Part shown: positions 12,081-23,469 of the stretch, piece by piece | Numbering within the stretch: position 1 is the first letter of the stretch | Layout of the letters: each line of letters starts with the position of its first letter | Assembly (NCBI RefSeq): GCF_008831285.2 | Contig: NC_045142.1 | Span: 19,905,354-19,969,353 of the forward strand | Length of the DNA stretch: 64,000 nucleotides | Origin: Nymphaea colorata | Taxonomy: Eukaryota; Streptophyta; Magnoliopsida; Nymphaeales; Nymphaeaceae | Direction of reading: 5' to 3' | Program-made: the position numbers and the translations under genes | The notes under the pieces: model-generated | What the model was told of the DNA's origin: nothing | What the model saw: the letters and a program-made list of their open reading frames with translations, nothing else | The model's database searches: none

Positions 12081-12696
12081 AAAAACAAATCTAATCACTT
12101 GCATTCAATCCTATGCATACATTCATTCAAACACATTACAGTCATTCAATCACATCACAATATGAGGATCCAACGATCCTGAAACACACATTCACAAATT
12201 GGCCCCAGACAGGAATTTGCCTGGAATGCCACCATACCTGTCGCGCGTCCACTAAACACCTCGAACTACAACCCACGTTGCTCAAGGCCTACCTGACGTG
12301 CCCGGTGTACCTGCAAACATAATCAAATGGTAAGTTCTCTACTCATTTCGCTTTACAATGTATACAAGTAGAAAATATAACTAGTGAGGCATGTCATCGC
12401 ATCAAGAGGGTGTCGATGGGTAGTGTCGACCTACAAGCACTCCAATATGCCTCCTCCCAACTTCTTGACGTTGTCACGAAACGTCAAAACTCAATGCTTC
12501 AATTAAACCATCAGTAACACATTTCTAATTAGTTTTCTTTAGTTGAGGCGTCTTCCCTGCAATTAAGATTCTCAGCATACAATACATATGTACATCAATA
12601 GAAGCCTATTTCCCAAGCTTGCTAAAACAGTTCTAAACCTTCATCACAACATCACAATCTCTACCATGCTTCCCTATTTGCTTCGAAAATCAACCC

Positions 12697-14340
12697 ATCA
12701 TGAAGAAGAATGATTGAAGTCCCGCATATTGGAAGAGGCATAGAGGGAGTTTTTTCTACAATCTACACTGATGACATCTTGATTTTCTTAAAAGCCTTCA
12801 AGAATGGCTTTCTTCATCTACAATTTTTTTTTCCTATTTGAACTCCATGGTGGAATGATGACTAACCTTCAAAAATCAGCATTCTTCTCTTTCAATATGG
12901 GCCAAAGCAAGAATGCAAGTATTTGTAATCAGTTCGGCTAGAGACTAGGACAGTTTCCTACTCGACATTTGGGTCTCCCTCCCAAGCCAACGAATTTGAG
13001 AACGTTGATCTGATTCTTATTGTTTTAAAAATGCAAAGTAGACTAAGTTTATGAAAACGAATGCCACTTTCCTATGCAGGTAGGATCTGCTTGATCAAAT
13101 CAGTAAAAGAAGCACTTCGTATTTGCTGGATGTTGCTGTTCAAGTGCCCTCTTGGTGTCATTAAGAAAATAGAACAGATTATGTGCAGTTTTTTATAGGA
13201 ACAGTCAGACGCAGGCAAGCCCCATTTACGTGCCTGGAATGTCTTGACTTTTCGTAAATAGGAAGGATACCAGGGCATATGAGACTCATTATGCATGAAA
13301 AAAAAGTTTTTGTAGGAAAAGTCTTGGTATGTGGAAATGTTTCCAAATATTTCTTCTCTTGGGTGGGATCTAATCTGTTACTTGAAAGGTGATGAATGGA
13401 GAGCTTACGAAGTTCTGGACAGACCGCGGGGGATGTTTTACTCAAGCAGATTCCATTGGATCTGTTTAGGGAGGCAGAACCTTTCCTTCGAAAGTCTGTT
13501 AAGGAAATGATAATACAACGCCACATTGAGCGAAATCTATGGAGACATGTGCAATGCATTGGATATTTCCTTCAACTTAGGCTCATGCAAAGTGCAGATT
13601 TTCTTTGTTCTAAAGAAAATCGTAAACCTGTAAAGTTTGTGAGCCAAAAATCTAGAATTCACGGTCACCTGTAAAGTTTGTGGGATACTTATGCTATGAA
13701 CATTTAGCAATACATCTATTCATGGTTGATAAATTCCATAGAATGGACTCTTTCTCTATCTGGAACTGGTGGTGGAGGAAGAGGTTCTCATGTAAAGAAT
13801 TTGGATGGTGTTGGCTTGCCGCTTCAACATCACAATCTGGAAGCTATGCTGTTCCAAAAATCAGGTGGTGCTAAAGAGGTGCTTAAGATCAACCATGAAT
13901 AAACAACAATAAGGAAAATATGTAAAATAGGCGATAAATATCTGGCTACAAACCATAATTTTCAGTCCTTTTTGGCATTGTCAGAGTAGAGATGAGTAGG
14001 AGATGGAAATGGTCACTGCTTGTGTTGCAAATGTTTATAAAGTGGCTGGTTCACTATGGCTTAATGCCTCCCCAATCAGGAAAACCAGGTTGGTGGTACA
14101 AAGGTTTCTTTTCTCAAACATGATCAGAATTATGGATTATGTTCTTACATAGAGGATTCCTGAAAACTGTCATGTTACTCTAATCACAATCTGTCATGCT
14201 CTTAGTTCTCGTGTCAAGGAACTAAGAGAGTGATGCTGGTTCTTTGGTAGGCTCAATAGTGAGAAGAAGGTTTTCCTCAATGTGGTTAAAAATCACTTGT
14301 TTTGGAGGCTATCTCTTTGCTGAGTGAGCAAGAGTGTCGA
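12697..14340 (+). mobile_element. LINE copy B, 3' half only
   Basis: This copy matches LINE copy A from the RT motif C region onward (6720 aligned with 12697), including RT, zf-RVT and RNase H remnants. Its motif C still reads YTDD near 12766. Internal deletions relative to copy A lie near 13265 (about 90 bp) and at 13660-13690 (about 300 bp). The coding frame is broken by stops. The start lacks a target-site signature I can see. Together with the shared downstream flank, this points to a duplicated segment, although ordinary 5' truncation of a second LINE insertion cannot be excluded. Confidence 0.75.
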
Positions 14341-15717
14341 GGTTTAGTGATGCTGGTTCTTAATTGTGTTTTTTCTGTTGATTTTTTTTTTATTCTTTGT
14401 ATTCTTTTTCATCATTAATGAAAGGGGAGACCCTGCCCGACTGCGTCGGAACAGTTCCTGGTCAAGGAAGGTGGTGGCATTTCTGGCCCCAAATGATGGG
14501 ACAAGGTATACATAACAGCATTGGAGCTCCCATGAATTTTTGTAGTTTTGAGTCATTTTTAGCAATACAGGCAAAATTAGTAAGAACAAGATTCGTTTTG
14601 AATATTACCGTTTTCAAGAATGAAGAACCAATATAAATATAAATACAAATATAATTATAAATATAGATAAATAAATATTAAATAAACAAATATACATATA
14701 TATTCATTTTCATCTTCTAGATGTTGGAGACTAAAAGATTTAAAATATGTCACTGACAACACCATAAACCATTCCTAAAAGTGCCATAAATAGGTACTAT
14801 GTGATACACTATTGCTAATACAGCTGCATGCATTAGCGACCGATTTTTTTTTTTAGTAATAAGAAAAGATCTGACATATGACAAATTTGAACATGTGTGT
14901 GTATGTGTGTGTGGATTCAAATTTGACGGATGCTAGATATGGTCATATAGCTCAAAATAAAAAATTATTTGCTAAAATATAGACACTGAAGGGATATTAG
15001 CAACGGTTTATAGTTTGTGGTAGTGTGTTTTTATAATAGTTTGTAGTGATTTCAACAATAGTTTGTGGTGCTTTCAACTATAGATTTTTAACTTTATAAT
15101 TACCTAACAACACTGGGTATTCGACATGCTATAATTGTCCCATATAAAAGTACTAGTAATATCTTAAGTAGTCTTTAATTTTTTTAGGTGAAGACCAATT
15201 AGCTCCATTGTATGGCATCTAATGATATTTTAATTACATTACTATAAACTGATGCACTGAATGACTTTTATCATATATAAAGGGCGCAAAAAAATCCATG
15301 TTTGGTTCTTTCAATTGCATGACCCAAAAATGTTAATTAGCTGACAAGTAAGTTCTCAATGATGGCAAACCTCTCACTCACACAAGATCAGTGGGAACTT
15401 CCTAGCAAAAGTCCTATATATGCTGCTAAAACACTATGACTTGACTCTGAGGGTAGGCACTGGGCCAGGCACCAGATGGACAATTGGGAACCATTTGACC
15501 TACTGGGCCGATAAAAAAACTCACAGGGATAGCTGGCCTGGGTCGGGTATTGGGGGCTCGACTTGGTCCAAATACATATCTTTATAATTTTTTTTTCCAC
15601 AATCTTTGGCATGATGCCAGCAGATTGACTCCCATACAAACTCTTGACATATTCCCAATGGTTTCCAAAATATTAGAAAATGAAATGTGAAGAGTTCCAA
15701 ATAAGGATAGATATCGG
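14341..15717. repeat. LINE-associated flank, second copy
   Basis: This is the duplicate of 8740-10207, with the same order of landmarks and no gene. It ends at 'gatatcgg' (15710-15717), which is the target site of the adjoining MITE. The first copy shows the same site without a MITE. Confidence 0.75.
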
Positions 15718-15903
15718 CAGGGGCGGAGTGAGGATTTTTTCCAAGGGCAGGCCAAACGGTCCAACTTATCCGGGTAGGGCCAAACTCAACTCGAATCCAA
15801 AAAATACATTACGCAACTAAATTTTTTTAATCTTTTTAATGTAATTTTTTTTTTATTAGCTGAGGTGGGGTCATGTTCTAGGTGCCCCCCCCCTCCGCCC
15901 CTA
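15718..15903. mobile_element. hAT-type MITE, 186 bp, with perfect 8-bp TSD
   Basis: The left end is 'caggggcggag'; the right end read backwards is 'taggggcggag' (10 of 11 matching). The flanks are 'gatatcgg' at both 15710-15717 and 15904-15911, an exact 8-bp target duplication as made by hAT transposases. There is no coding capacity, so it is non-autonomous. The right arm contains a C9 tract (15885-15893). The paralogous site near 10195-10203 is unoccupied at this point, supporting insertion after the segmental duplication. Confidence 0.9.
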
Positions 15904-15911
15904 GATATCGG

Positions 15912-16191
15912 ATCGGATACAAGATAAACATGAAGTTGATGGTCAGGCCCAGCCACATAACTAAACAGACCAAGCTTGGATAGCCGATAAAGGCCTTGGG
16001 TCAGCCCAAGCATGGCTTTGTCAAGCCTTGGTCCAGCCTAATGCTCCACTACTTAAGTCATATAGGGTCTGTTCTACCATATATGAGAGAGAGGCAGCGA
16101 GATCAAAATATTAGTAACTAGAGGTTGATTTGTATAATGTCGAACCAGTTTAAGTTTTGGAAGGCACACATATATTATATCTCTTTTTCTT
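15912..16191. other. Intergenic, nothing recognised
   Basis: No open reading frame with recognisable similarity. There are short direct words such as 'cagcccaagc', but no defined repeat. Confidence 0.5.
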
Positions 16192-16215
16192 TATATATAT
16201 ATATATATATATATA
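16192..16215. repeat. (TA)n microsatellite
   Basis: Uninterrupted (AT)n immediately before the duplicated block that starts near 16216. Confidence 0.9.
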
Positions 16216-17420
16216 ATCCTTGAACTTCTTCACCCAGCTTTGCATAGAGAAATTCTCCGACATCTCACAGTGGATCACTTAGGGACTCGTACTGAGGAAT
16301 GCATTTATTTACGTGCTCAATGCATTATATTGGGTGGCTGTAATTGAATTGAAGTCTGGATGACCTGAGTCCATATATATATATATGTATCACTGAAAAC
16401 TAGTTGTCAAAAATGAGCATTAGCAATGGTTTACGATATGTTCATAGCAACAGTTCCTAGTGTTTTTAGCAACAATTAACAGTTCTTTTAAAGACTAATT
16501 TTTAATGGTTTAAACAATTGGAGCATCGAGTACACAAAAGAACAATACATACGTGCACATACAAACATATATCCACCTACTTTTTGCTTCTGGGTTTGGT
16601 GTGGTTTTACATTTGGTTTAATAGCTAGATCCAAAAAGCCAACAAAAACTTTCAATCCTTGGTCCATTTTCTAACATAAAAGTAGGTTCTTAAAAGGCTG
16701 TTTGGCAACAGTAATACATTGTTGCAAATAAGACAGATTCATATAAGAATTATTACAGTGTTATATGAATGTGTCTCATTTGTTTTGGGTAGATTTAGGA
16801 GAATAATAATGATGTGTTACTGCAGTCTTACAGCCCCTAAGGTAATCAGTCTGGTCTGGATTGATAAAATTTAAGTTAAAAAACTGAAGGCTCTTCCAGA
16901 TCAGGTTCACCCACATTCATTTAGGTAAGAGTCAGCCTGGTCCGACCTAAACCAACCCTTTGACATCCCTAAGTTCGGCAGGTTCACATGACCAAAGAGG
17001 AGGGATGCATCGGAGAAACTGCAGATGCCCTCTTTGACCAACTCCAGTGATGTCATTGATCGATTCCTCAACAACACCATAGATGGTTGCCTGAGCCTTC
17101 AACATCGATGGGTAATGGCGAACTGCAGATGCTGGACTCTAGATGGTCCATGTGGGCCTGTAGTTTGAGAGTGAGATCGATGCTGAGAGCTACTTTGTCA
17201 ATATTTTGGAAATTTCTCTGAGTGAAATGTGAAATCAAGTGGAAACTGAGAGAAAGCACAGCTGTGTCTTTTAAAATGGGTGATTGACGATGAATTGGCT
17301 AAATCATGCTTCATTCAGAATCGCTTGAATAATGATTGGTTGAATGCCTCCAGGTACATATGGCAACTGGGCTGCAAGGTTGTTCATATCCAAGGAGTTC
17401 AAGGCTTGAATCTTGTGGCC
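16216..17420. repeat. Duplicated block P, first copy
   Basis: The block aligns with 25005-26095: 'cttcacccagct', 'tcaatgcattatattgggtgg' style phrases, 'tatccacctactttttgctt', 'gcttcattcagaatc' and 'gttcatatccaaggag' appear in the same order. It includes minus-strand open stretches (17068-17259 here, 25649-25846 there) sharing LKLQAHMDHLES and PIDVE. That conservation suggests a former coding exon, but I do not recognise the family. In the second copy the end of this block is fused to the aspartic protease copy B reading frame. Confidence 0.75.
17068..17259 (-). pseudogene. Unrecognised protein fragment in block P
   Basis: A 63-codon stretch with FTQRNFQNIDKVALSID, LTLKLQAHMDHLES and PIDVEGSGNHLW. 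The duplicate at 25649-25916 (minus) keeps the same reading, which then extends into ITGVGQKG. Because two diverged copies keep the frame, I think it descends from coding sequence, possibly a retroelement gag or a host exon. I cannot assign a family and there is no start context. Confidence 0.35.
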
Positions 17421-18129
17421 ACTGTCACATTATAGTGTGCTATGTCTCTACATTGTATATAATTAAAAAATTCAAAAGTACCCAAACCCCCATCTTTTTT
17501 CCCTGTATATATTAAAAAAGAAACATTTTAAAAGGCTAAAAAAGAGGTTAAGAAAAAGTTAAAAAGTCTAAAATTAACATTACTTCATTAGAAAAATTGA
17601 AAATACCAAAAACCCCATCTTTTTTGGTATGGTACTGTATATTGTGAGTTCATAAGAATGTGCAGGCAACTCGATCTCATATCCGGCTTTGACGGGTCAG
17701 CAGTTTCACGTGGCTAAGAAGAGGAATGAAGAAAAGAGAGTGGTGGAGACGAGAAATTGCACTTTTGTCTACCATCATTGTCATGATGTGGATGAGATGT
17801 CACTCTAAAAGATCTGGAATTAGATCTCGAATTGATGGACTAGCATTCGCTTATTGAGAGACCTTAGACTTGATTTCTTGCTTAGGTGGGCATCTTAGAT
17901 CCTTTTCATGATGTATGTGGAGGGCTACATATCTATATGATCCAAGATATTGCATGCCTAAGGTCTGATTGGAATAGGTGAAAAGTGAAAACTGGAAGGA
18001 CCGAACCTTCTTACTTATGAAGTAGCATCACAAAGCACCCATCTTAATATGCTTTCTATATCAAAATTTTATCCCTCTATACATATCATTCTAGCAGCCA
18101 ATAATCTGAAGAGGTCATAATAATATTAT
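17421..18129. other. Intergenic, no gene seen
   Basis: AT-rich sequence with runs of A and T around 17460-17620. No similarity to coding sequence and no repeat shared with the rest of the window. It ends at the 5' LTR of the copia element. Confidence 0.5.
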
Positions 18130-18727
18130 TGTATTAAAGAAAACCGTTTAAATCTGGCTCACGACAATCATGAGAGATCAAGCCAACAAGGAAGTTTTCA
18201 ATCAAATAATGTAATGCCCAAATCAACTGCAAGGAACAAAATGGAAGTTTTCACTCAAATGCTGAAACGCCCAACACAACTACAACGTCTCACCAAAATG
18301 AAAACAGAAAATGGGAAGTGCAATGTCACACTCAGCATCAAACGAATCTTCTTATGCAACGTCATTCAGTAATGGCCCCAACAAATGGAAGGTGCAAATC
18401 AAATTGAAGCAATCTATTATCATGCGCCAGCCATAATGATCCAGATCTGGCCGATGTTTCTTACACTGAAACGCAAGGAGAAAAAAAAATGATCCTGATG
18501 AAACATTAAGAAGAAAAGGGAAAAAGAAAGATCATAATGACGCTGAATTGGCTCACGTCCCTCAAATTGAAACATTAGAGGGAAAGAAAGAAACTGATGA
18601 AATCATTATATCTAAAAATCTCTCATCGGTTACAGGGTGATTTATGCAGCTTCACACTGCCCTATATAATGTATTGATGTACATAGGATGAATAGTGTGA
18701 AAAACAGCAAGAAAGCCTTTCCTAGTG
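18130..18727 (+). repeat. 5' LTR of copia I
   Basis: It begins TGTATTAAAG and matches the 3' LTR, whose first base has changed from T to C. The motif 'ccctatataatg' near 18659 is a plausible TATA box for element transcription. The end is placed just before the degenerate primer-binding site, so it is uncertain by some bases. Confidence 0.75.
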
Positions 18728-18739
18728 TGGTCATAGGTT

Positions 18740-19506
18740 CTCCTGCTCCACCAGCCCATATTGTTGATCCAGCTGATCTGCAACAGTTGATCTCCAATCC
18801 CAAGTTTGAATCATGGCATTGATCTGATCGCCTTATAAAGGGATGGATTACTGGTACGTTGTCTGAAAATGTCCTTAGTTTAGTTGTTGGATTTAACTCT
18901 TCTCAAGAGATTTGGTCCATTCTTGTTGATGCTTTTGCCCAGGAATCCCAATAACGGGGATTTCATCTCACACACATGTTTACAACATGTAAAAAGGGTA
19001 ACGATGCCCTTGAAGTATATGTCGCCAAGTTCAAAGCCAAATGTGACGACTTGGCTGCTGTTGGAAAATCTATTGGAGACAAAGAAAAATCCTTCTGGCT
19101 TCTCCAACGATTATGAAAAGCCTATGAGCCTTTCGTTATGGCTATGCTCAAGCCACCAGTACCTTCTTATGAAGAATTGGTCTCTCTGTTGCAAAGTCTA
19201 GAAGTGAGAAACAAATTTCTCAATTCCGATACCTCACCTCAAGTTGCCTTCTATGCTCAACGTGAAGGGCAAAACAGGTCTTGGGGCACTTACCATGTCT
19301 CCTGAGGGTGAGGACGACACTATAGAGGAGGACGTGGAGGGGGCTACACCTTTAATCTCTCTCATGGAGGAGGATACAATTCAAATCCTTCTCAAATAGG
19401 ATACAATGCAAATCTTCCTCAATCACCAAAATTCGATGGCACAGCCAACTCCTCCAATTTTTCCAAAGGTATCGTATGTCAAATTTGCAATAAAAAGAAT
19501 TACTCT
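18740..19506 (+). pseudogene. Copia I gag remnant
   Basis: Frame pieces read SPAPPAHIVDPADLQQLISN, then ALEVYVAKFKAKCDDLAAVG, YEELVSLLQSLEVRN and a Gly-rich GGRGGGYTF stretch. They end in a zinc knuckle CQICNKKNYSVLKC, in which the expected His is Tyr. This is the normal domain order of copia gag (RNA packaging and capsid). At least four stops interrupt it. Confidence 0.75.
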
Positions 19507-19866
19507 GTGTTGAAATGTTACAATCGGTTTAATCATTCCTTCCAAGTGGAAGATGCCACTCAAGCCCTCACAGCTCTCACAATTAATGAACCGCAAGATT
19601 TCTGCTGGCTAGTCAATACTGGAGCTACAACCCATATGACAAGAGACGCACGTAAACTTAAGAACATCTCTCCTTATTTTGGCTCTGATACAGTTGTTGT
19701 TGGAAATGGGCAACGTATTCCAATCACACACATTGGACAAGCTGATATTTCTCCAAATCTTTCTATTAAGGATGTTATCTATGTTCCATGTCTCACTAAA
19801 GATCTCATTTATGTTAGCAAATTGGCTAACGATTTTCCATCCGATTTCGAATTCACCTCTGGTTGA
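19507..19866 (+). pseudogene. Copia I protease
   Basis: A 119-codon open stretch. FCWLVNTGATTHMTRD is the retroviral-type protease active site with Asp replaced by Asn. VVVGNGQRIPITHIG and VIYVPCLTKDLIYVSKL are the usual copia continuation. A stop follows FTSG. Without the Asp it could not cleave. Confidence 0.8.
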
Positions 19867-19986
19867 TGCACCCTAAAGGACAGAAGGACGGGCAGAGTAA
19901 TGGCAATAGGGAGTGAACAAGGTGGACTCTATGCAGTGAACAATCACAACAATCATAAGGCTTTCATTTCATCACATTTCTGACAA

Positions 19987-21030
19987 GTGACGGAAGAGTT
20001 TTGGCATGCATGTTTGGGACATCCTCAATCTGTTGTTCTCTCTTTTTTGAAAAACCAGAAATATATTGATGTTTTACCTAATATTTCTCTTGGTTTGTGC
20101 TAGTTGCCAAATGGGAAAATCTTGCAAATTGTCTTTTATTGAAAAAGACAATATTGTTTCTTTCCCTCTGAAAAAAATTCACAGTGATCTTTGGGGACTG
20201 GTACCAGTTATATCTCGAGAACAATATCGATTTTACGCTATAATTGTCGATGGAAATAGCCGTTTCACATGGTTTTACCCACTAAGACACAAATCTGATT
20301 TTTTTTATGCCTTTGTTCATTTTCACAAAATGGTTGAGCGCCAATTTGACAATAAAATAAAATTTTTCCAAAGTGATGGAGGTGGCAAATATACAAGCTC
20401 CTGCTTTGTATTATATCTCAACAACCTTCAAATTAAACGGCAATATTCCTACCCCAAGACACCCGAGCAAAATGGCAAAGCAGAGTACAAGCATCGCTCT
20501 ATCACTGAATCGGGTCTAAGGTTGCTCTTTCACTCAAATGCACCAAAGAGATTTTAGATTGACGCCTTCTCAGCAGTTGTTTTTCTTATCAACACGCTTT
20601 CCGCTTCAACATTGTCTATGCAGTCACCTTTCTCTATATTGTTTAAAAGGATTCCTGATTATAACAACATGCATATCTTTGGCAGCAGGTGCTTCTCTTA
20701 TTTGAGAGGATATGCTCAAAACAAATTTGACCCTAAATATGTTCCATGTATATTTATTGGATATAACACATTTCATAAGGGTTACAAATGTTTCAAACCA
20801 AATTCCAGACGTCTATACATATCCAGGCATGTCCTCTTTGATGAAAACCCATTCCCTTTCAAAAATTTGTCTTCCCTCTATAAGGACGATGTCATGGATA
20901 GTGATTTTATATCCTTTGTTGATATCGGGACTTCAAGTGATAGAACCATGCCAACTTCCAATCACCCCGAATCTGGTTCCAGCCCTACACCAGATCCATG
21001 TCTAAATGTCTATGATGATCTCCAGTAAAT
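19987..21030 (+). pseudogene. Copia I integrase
   Basis: FWHACLGHPQS (the H of the zinc-binding region) lies near 20000. KKIHSDLWG, FFQSDGGGKY and TPEQNGKAEYKH, which carry the D,D,E catalytic positions, lie at 20160-20500. The linker FGSRCFSYLRGYAQNKF, HKGYKCF and YISRHVLFDENPFPF continues to about 20870. Two open stretches (20066-20557 and 20612-21028) are separated by a stop near 20556. Confidence 0.85.
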
Positions 21031-21031
21031 C

Positions 21032-21355
21032 ATGCCACATGATAGATCTCTCAATACAAATATTCATCCAGCCGATCCACCTGATCCAACGCCAAACTTT
21101 CCACCAAGTTTACATAGTTCAGAAACTACAAGTGACACCAGTCTTCCATCAACCTCTATGGGAACTCAAACCATAGTAACAAGATCTATGGCTAGATCAA
21201 TGTCTCTAGGAAACCAAACGATGTTAACTACAGCTATGGTAGGCATTCACAAACCTAATCCTAAGTATGCCAACATTCATACCATCTATTCCAGTATTCC
21301 CAAAGAGCCCAAAAGAGTTCAACAAGCTCTAAAGCATGATGGGTGAAGAGCGGCC
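21032..21355 (+). pseudogene. Copia I variable linker between integrase and RT
   Basis: A 104-codon Pro/Ser/Thr-rich stretch with IVTRSMARSM and NPKYANIHTIYSSIPKEPK, as found before copia RT ('R......P......A....EP'). A stop at 21343 separates it from the RT. Confidence 0.7.
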
Positions 21356-22290
21356 ATGGAAGAAGAAATGACTGCATTAAGATCTAATAATATATGGGAT
21401 TTAGTTCCAAGTGAACCTTATGTGAACGTCGTTGAATCAAAATGGGTTTTCAAATCCAAACCCAAAGCATATGGAAGTCTTGATCATTTAAAGGCATGCC
21501 TAGTTGCTCGGGGTTTCACTCAAGTAGAGGGGATCGATTACCAAGAGACTTTCTCTCCCATAATTCGACCAACTACTATATGACTTGTACTTTCTAGTGC
21601 TACCATCTTCAAATGGAACATCAAACAATTAGATCTAAAAAATGCCTTCCTACATGGATTGCTTCATGAAACGGTCTATATGTCTCAACCACCGGGGTTT
21701 GCAGATCCTCTTCTACTGCATCATGTTTGTCATCTTCGAAAGGCACTATATGCCTAAAGCAAGTGTCTAGAGCTTGGTTTCAATGGCTAAGTGATTTTCT
21801 TTTCACTTACGGTTTTCAGAGCTGCTATTCAGATCCATCCATGTTCACATTTCATGAAAATGGCCATTGTCTTATTCTTTCAAGTTATGTCAACAATATG
21901 GTTCTTACAGGCAGCTCTTTTAACTTAATTTAGAATTTTATCTCCAAGTTTGAAGTCAAATTTCTAGTGAAAGATATGGGGCAACTAAGTTATTTTCTTT
22001 GGATCGAAGCCTTGCATACCTACGATGGTCTATTTCTCACTCAAATGAAATATGCTTAGGACATTTTGGAAAGAGCTCAAATGCTTGATTGCAAACCTAT
22101 GAACAACCCTATGGCAGCCAAGCTAGCTCTTCTAGATACTTCACCTTTTTCATATCCAACTCTTTATCGTGCTATAGTTGGAGCATTACAATACTTGACA
22201 ATCACTCGACCAGAGATAACTTTTTCAGTGAATTTTATCAGCCAATTTATGCAAAATCCAGCTCAAGCTCACTTTCAAATTGCCAAGTGT
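21356..22290 (+). pseudogene. Copia I reverse transcriptase, YVDD lost
   Basis: EEEMTALRSNNIWDLVP, VVESKWVFKSKPKA and LVARGFTQVEGIDYQETFSP start the domain. IKQLDLKNAFLHGLLHETVY is motif A. Motif C reads SYVNNMVLTG near 21888, both Asp having become Asn. Frameshifts and stops near 21585, 21757 and 21930. The remainder (ERAQMLDCKPMNNPM) leads into RNase H. Confidence 0.85.
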
Positions 22291-22833
22291 CTTCTCTGAT
22301 ATATCAAAGGAACTACCGACTATGGCATTCATATCCTCTCTCAAAGCACCATGGATCTATATGCCTCTCAGATGCGGATTGGGCTGGATGCCATCTCACC
22401 AGAAGATCATGACAGGGTACTATACTTTCCTAGGAGCTAACTGTATTTCTTGGAGTGCAAAAAAGTAATACACCGTCGCTTGATCCAGCGCGGAGGCTGA
22501 ATATCGCTCCATGGCATCAACAGCTATAGAATTGACTTGGCTCCTTCAAAACCTTTGAGATATTGGCATTACAATTACAAAAGCACCTATTCTTCATTGT
22601 GATAATATCAATACAATTTATTTAACCAAAAATCCAGTTTTCCACAATCGGTCAAAACATATTCAGATTGATTAACATTATGTGCACGAAATGACCAGTT
22701 CAGGGCGCCTGACCACTAGATACATCAATTCCTCTGGCCAAATTGTAGACATATTCACCAAAGCCTGGGGGAAAGATCAATTTTTTGACTTACAAGGCAA
22801 ACTCAATGTCATCAGCCGTTCCCGTTTACGGGG
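22291..22833 (+). pseudogene. Copia I RNase H
   Basis: DADWAGCHLTRRS, GANCISWSAKK, SSAEAEYRSMA, ILHCDN and HNRSKHIQID appear in different frames. The end IVDIFTKAWGKDQFFDLQGKL lies at 22682-22800, just before the 3' LTR. Multiple stops. Confidence 0.75.
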
Positions 22834-23456
22834 CGTATTAAAGAAAACTATTCAAATCTGGCTCACTACAATCATGACAAATCAAGCCAACAAGGAAGTT
22901 TTCAATCAAATAATATAATGCCTAAATCACCTGCAACATCCAGCTGTGGCATCGACAGCTGCAAGGAACAAAATGGAAGTTTTCACTCAAATGCTGAAAC
23001 ACCCAACACAACTACAATGTCTCACCAAAATGAAAACAGAAAATGGAAACTGCAACGTCACACTCAGCATCAAACGAATCTTCCTATGCAATGTCATTTA
23101 GTAATGGCCCCAACAAATGGAAGGTACAAATCAAATCCAAACAATCGATTATCTTGTGCGAGCCATAATGGTCCTGATCTGGCCCACATTTCTTACACTA
23201 AAAGTCAAGGAGAAAAAGAAAATGATCCTGATGAAATGTTAAGATGAAAAGAGAAAAAGAAAGATCATAATGATGTTGAATTGGCTCACGTCTCTCAAAT
23301 TGAAACGTTAGAGGGAAATAAAAAAACCAATGAAATCATTATATCCAAAAATCTCTCATCGGTTACAAGGTGATTTATGCAGCTTCATGCTGCCCTATAT
23401 AATGTATTGATGTACATAGGATGAATAGTGTGAAAAATGGCAAGAAAGCCTTTCCT
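22834..23456 (+). repeat. 3' LTR of copia I
   Basis: Matches the 5' LTR through 'gcaagaaagcctttcctag'. It carries 24 extra bases (near 22940) that look like a short local duplication containing 'cagctg'. Similarity with the 5' copy seems to reach 'ggttctcct', past the expected LTR edge. Confidence 0.75.
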
Positions 23457-23469
23457 AGTGTAGATGAAG

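Larger units (their letters stand above)
10208..12690. mobile_element. Probable solo LTR of a Ty3/gypsy-type element
   Basis: The stretch starts TGTCACACCCC, a start typical of many plant Ty3 (Tekay/Del-like) LTRs. It lies exactly between the two LINE-flank copies and has no coding capacity. It holds the phrase 'ctggaatgccaccatacctg' near 12220 and a C-rich strand quite unlike its surroundings, plus internal tandem repeats. I could not see a matching second LTR or identify its 3' end with certainty (about 12690, where LINE copy B begins), so the length of about 2.5 kb is a guess. It could also be an unrelated repeat. Confidence 0.45.
18130..23456 (+). mobile_element. Ty1/copia retrotransposon I with two LTRs, dead
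   Basis: LTRs at 18130-18727 and 22834-23456 bracket a gag-protease-integrase-RT-RNase H order, the copia arrangement. The integrase and linker resemble the Ale/Retrofit lineage (HSDLWG, TPEQNG, YISRHVLFDE). Stops occur in every domain. The protease motif reads NTGATTH (Asp lost) and the RT motif reads YVNNM instead of YVDDM. A weak primer-binding site 'tggtcataggttc' lies near 18728 and a degenerate polypurine site 'cggggcg' precedes the 3' LTR. The LTRs differ by many substitutions and a 24-bp indel, so the insertion is old. Confidence 0.9.
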
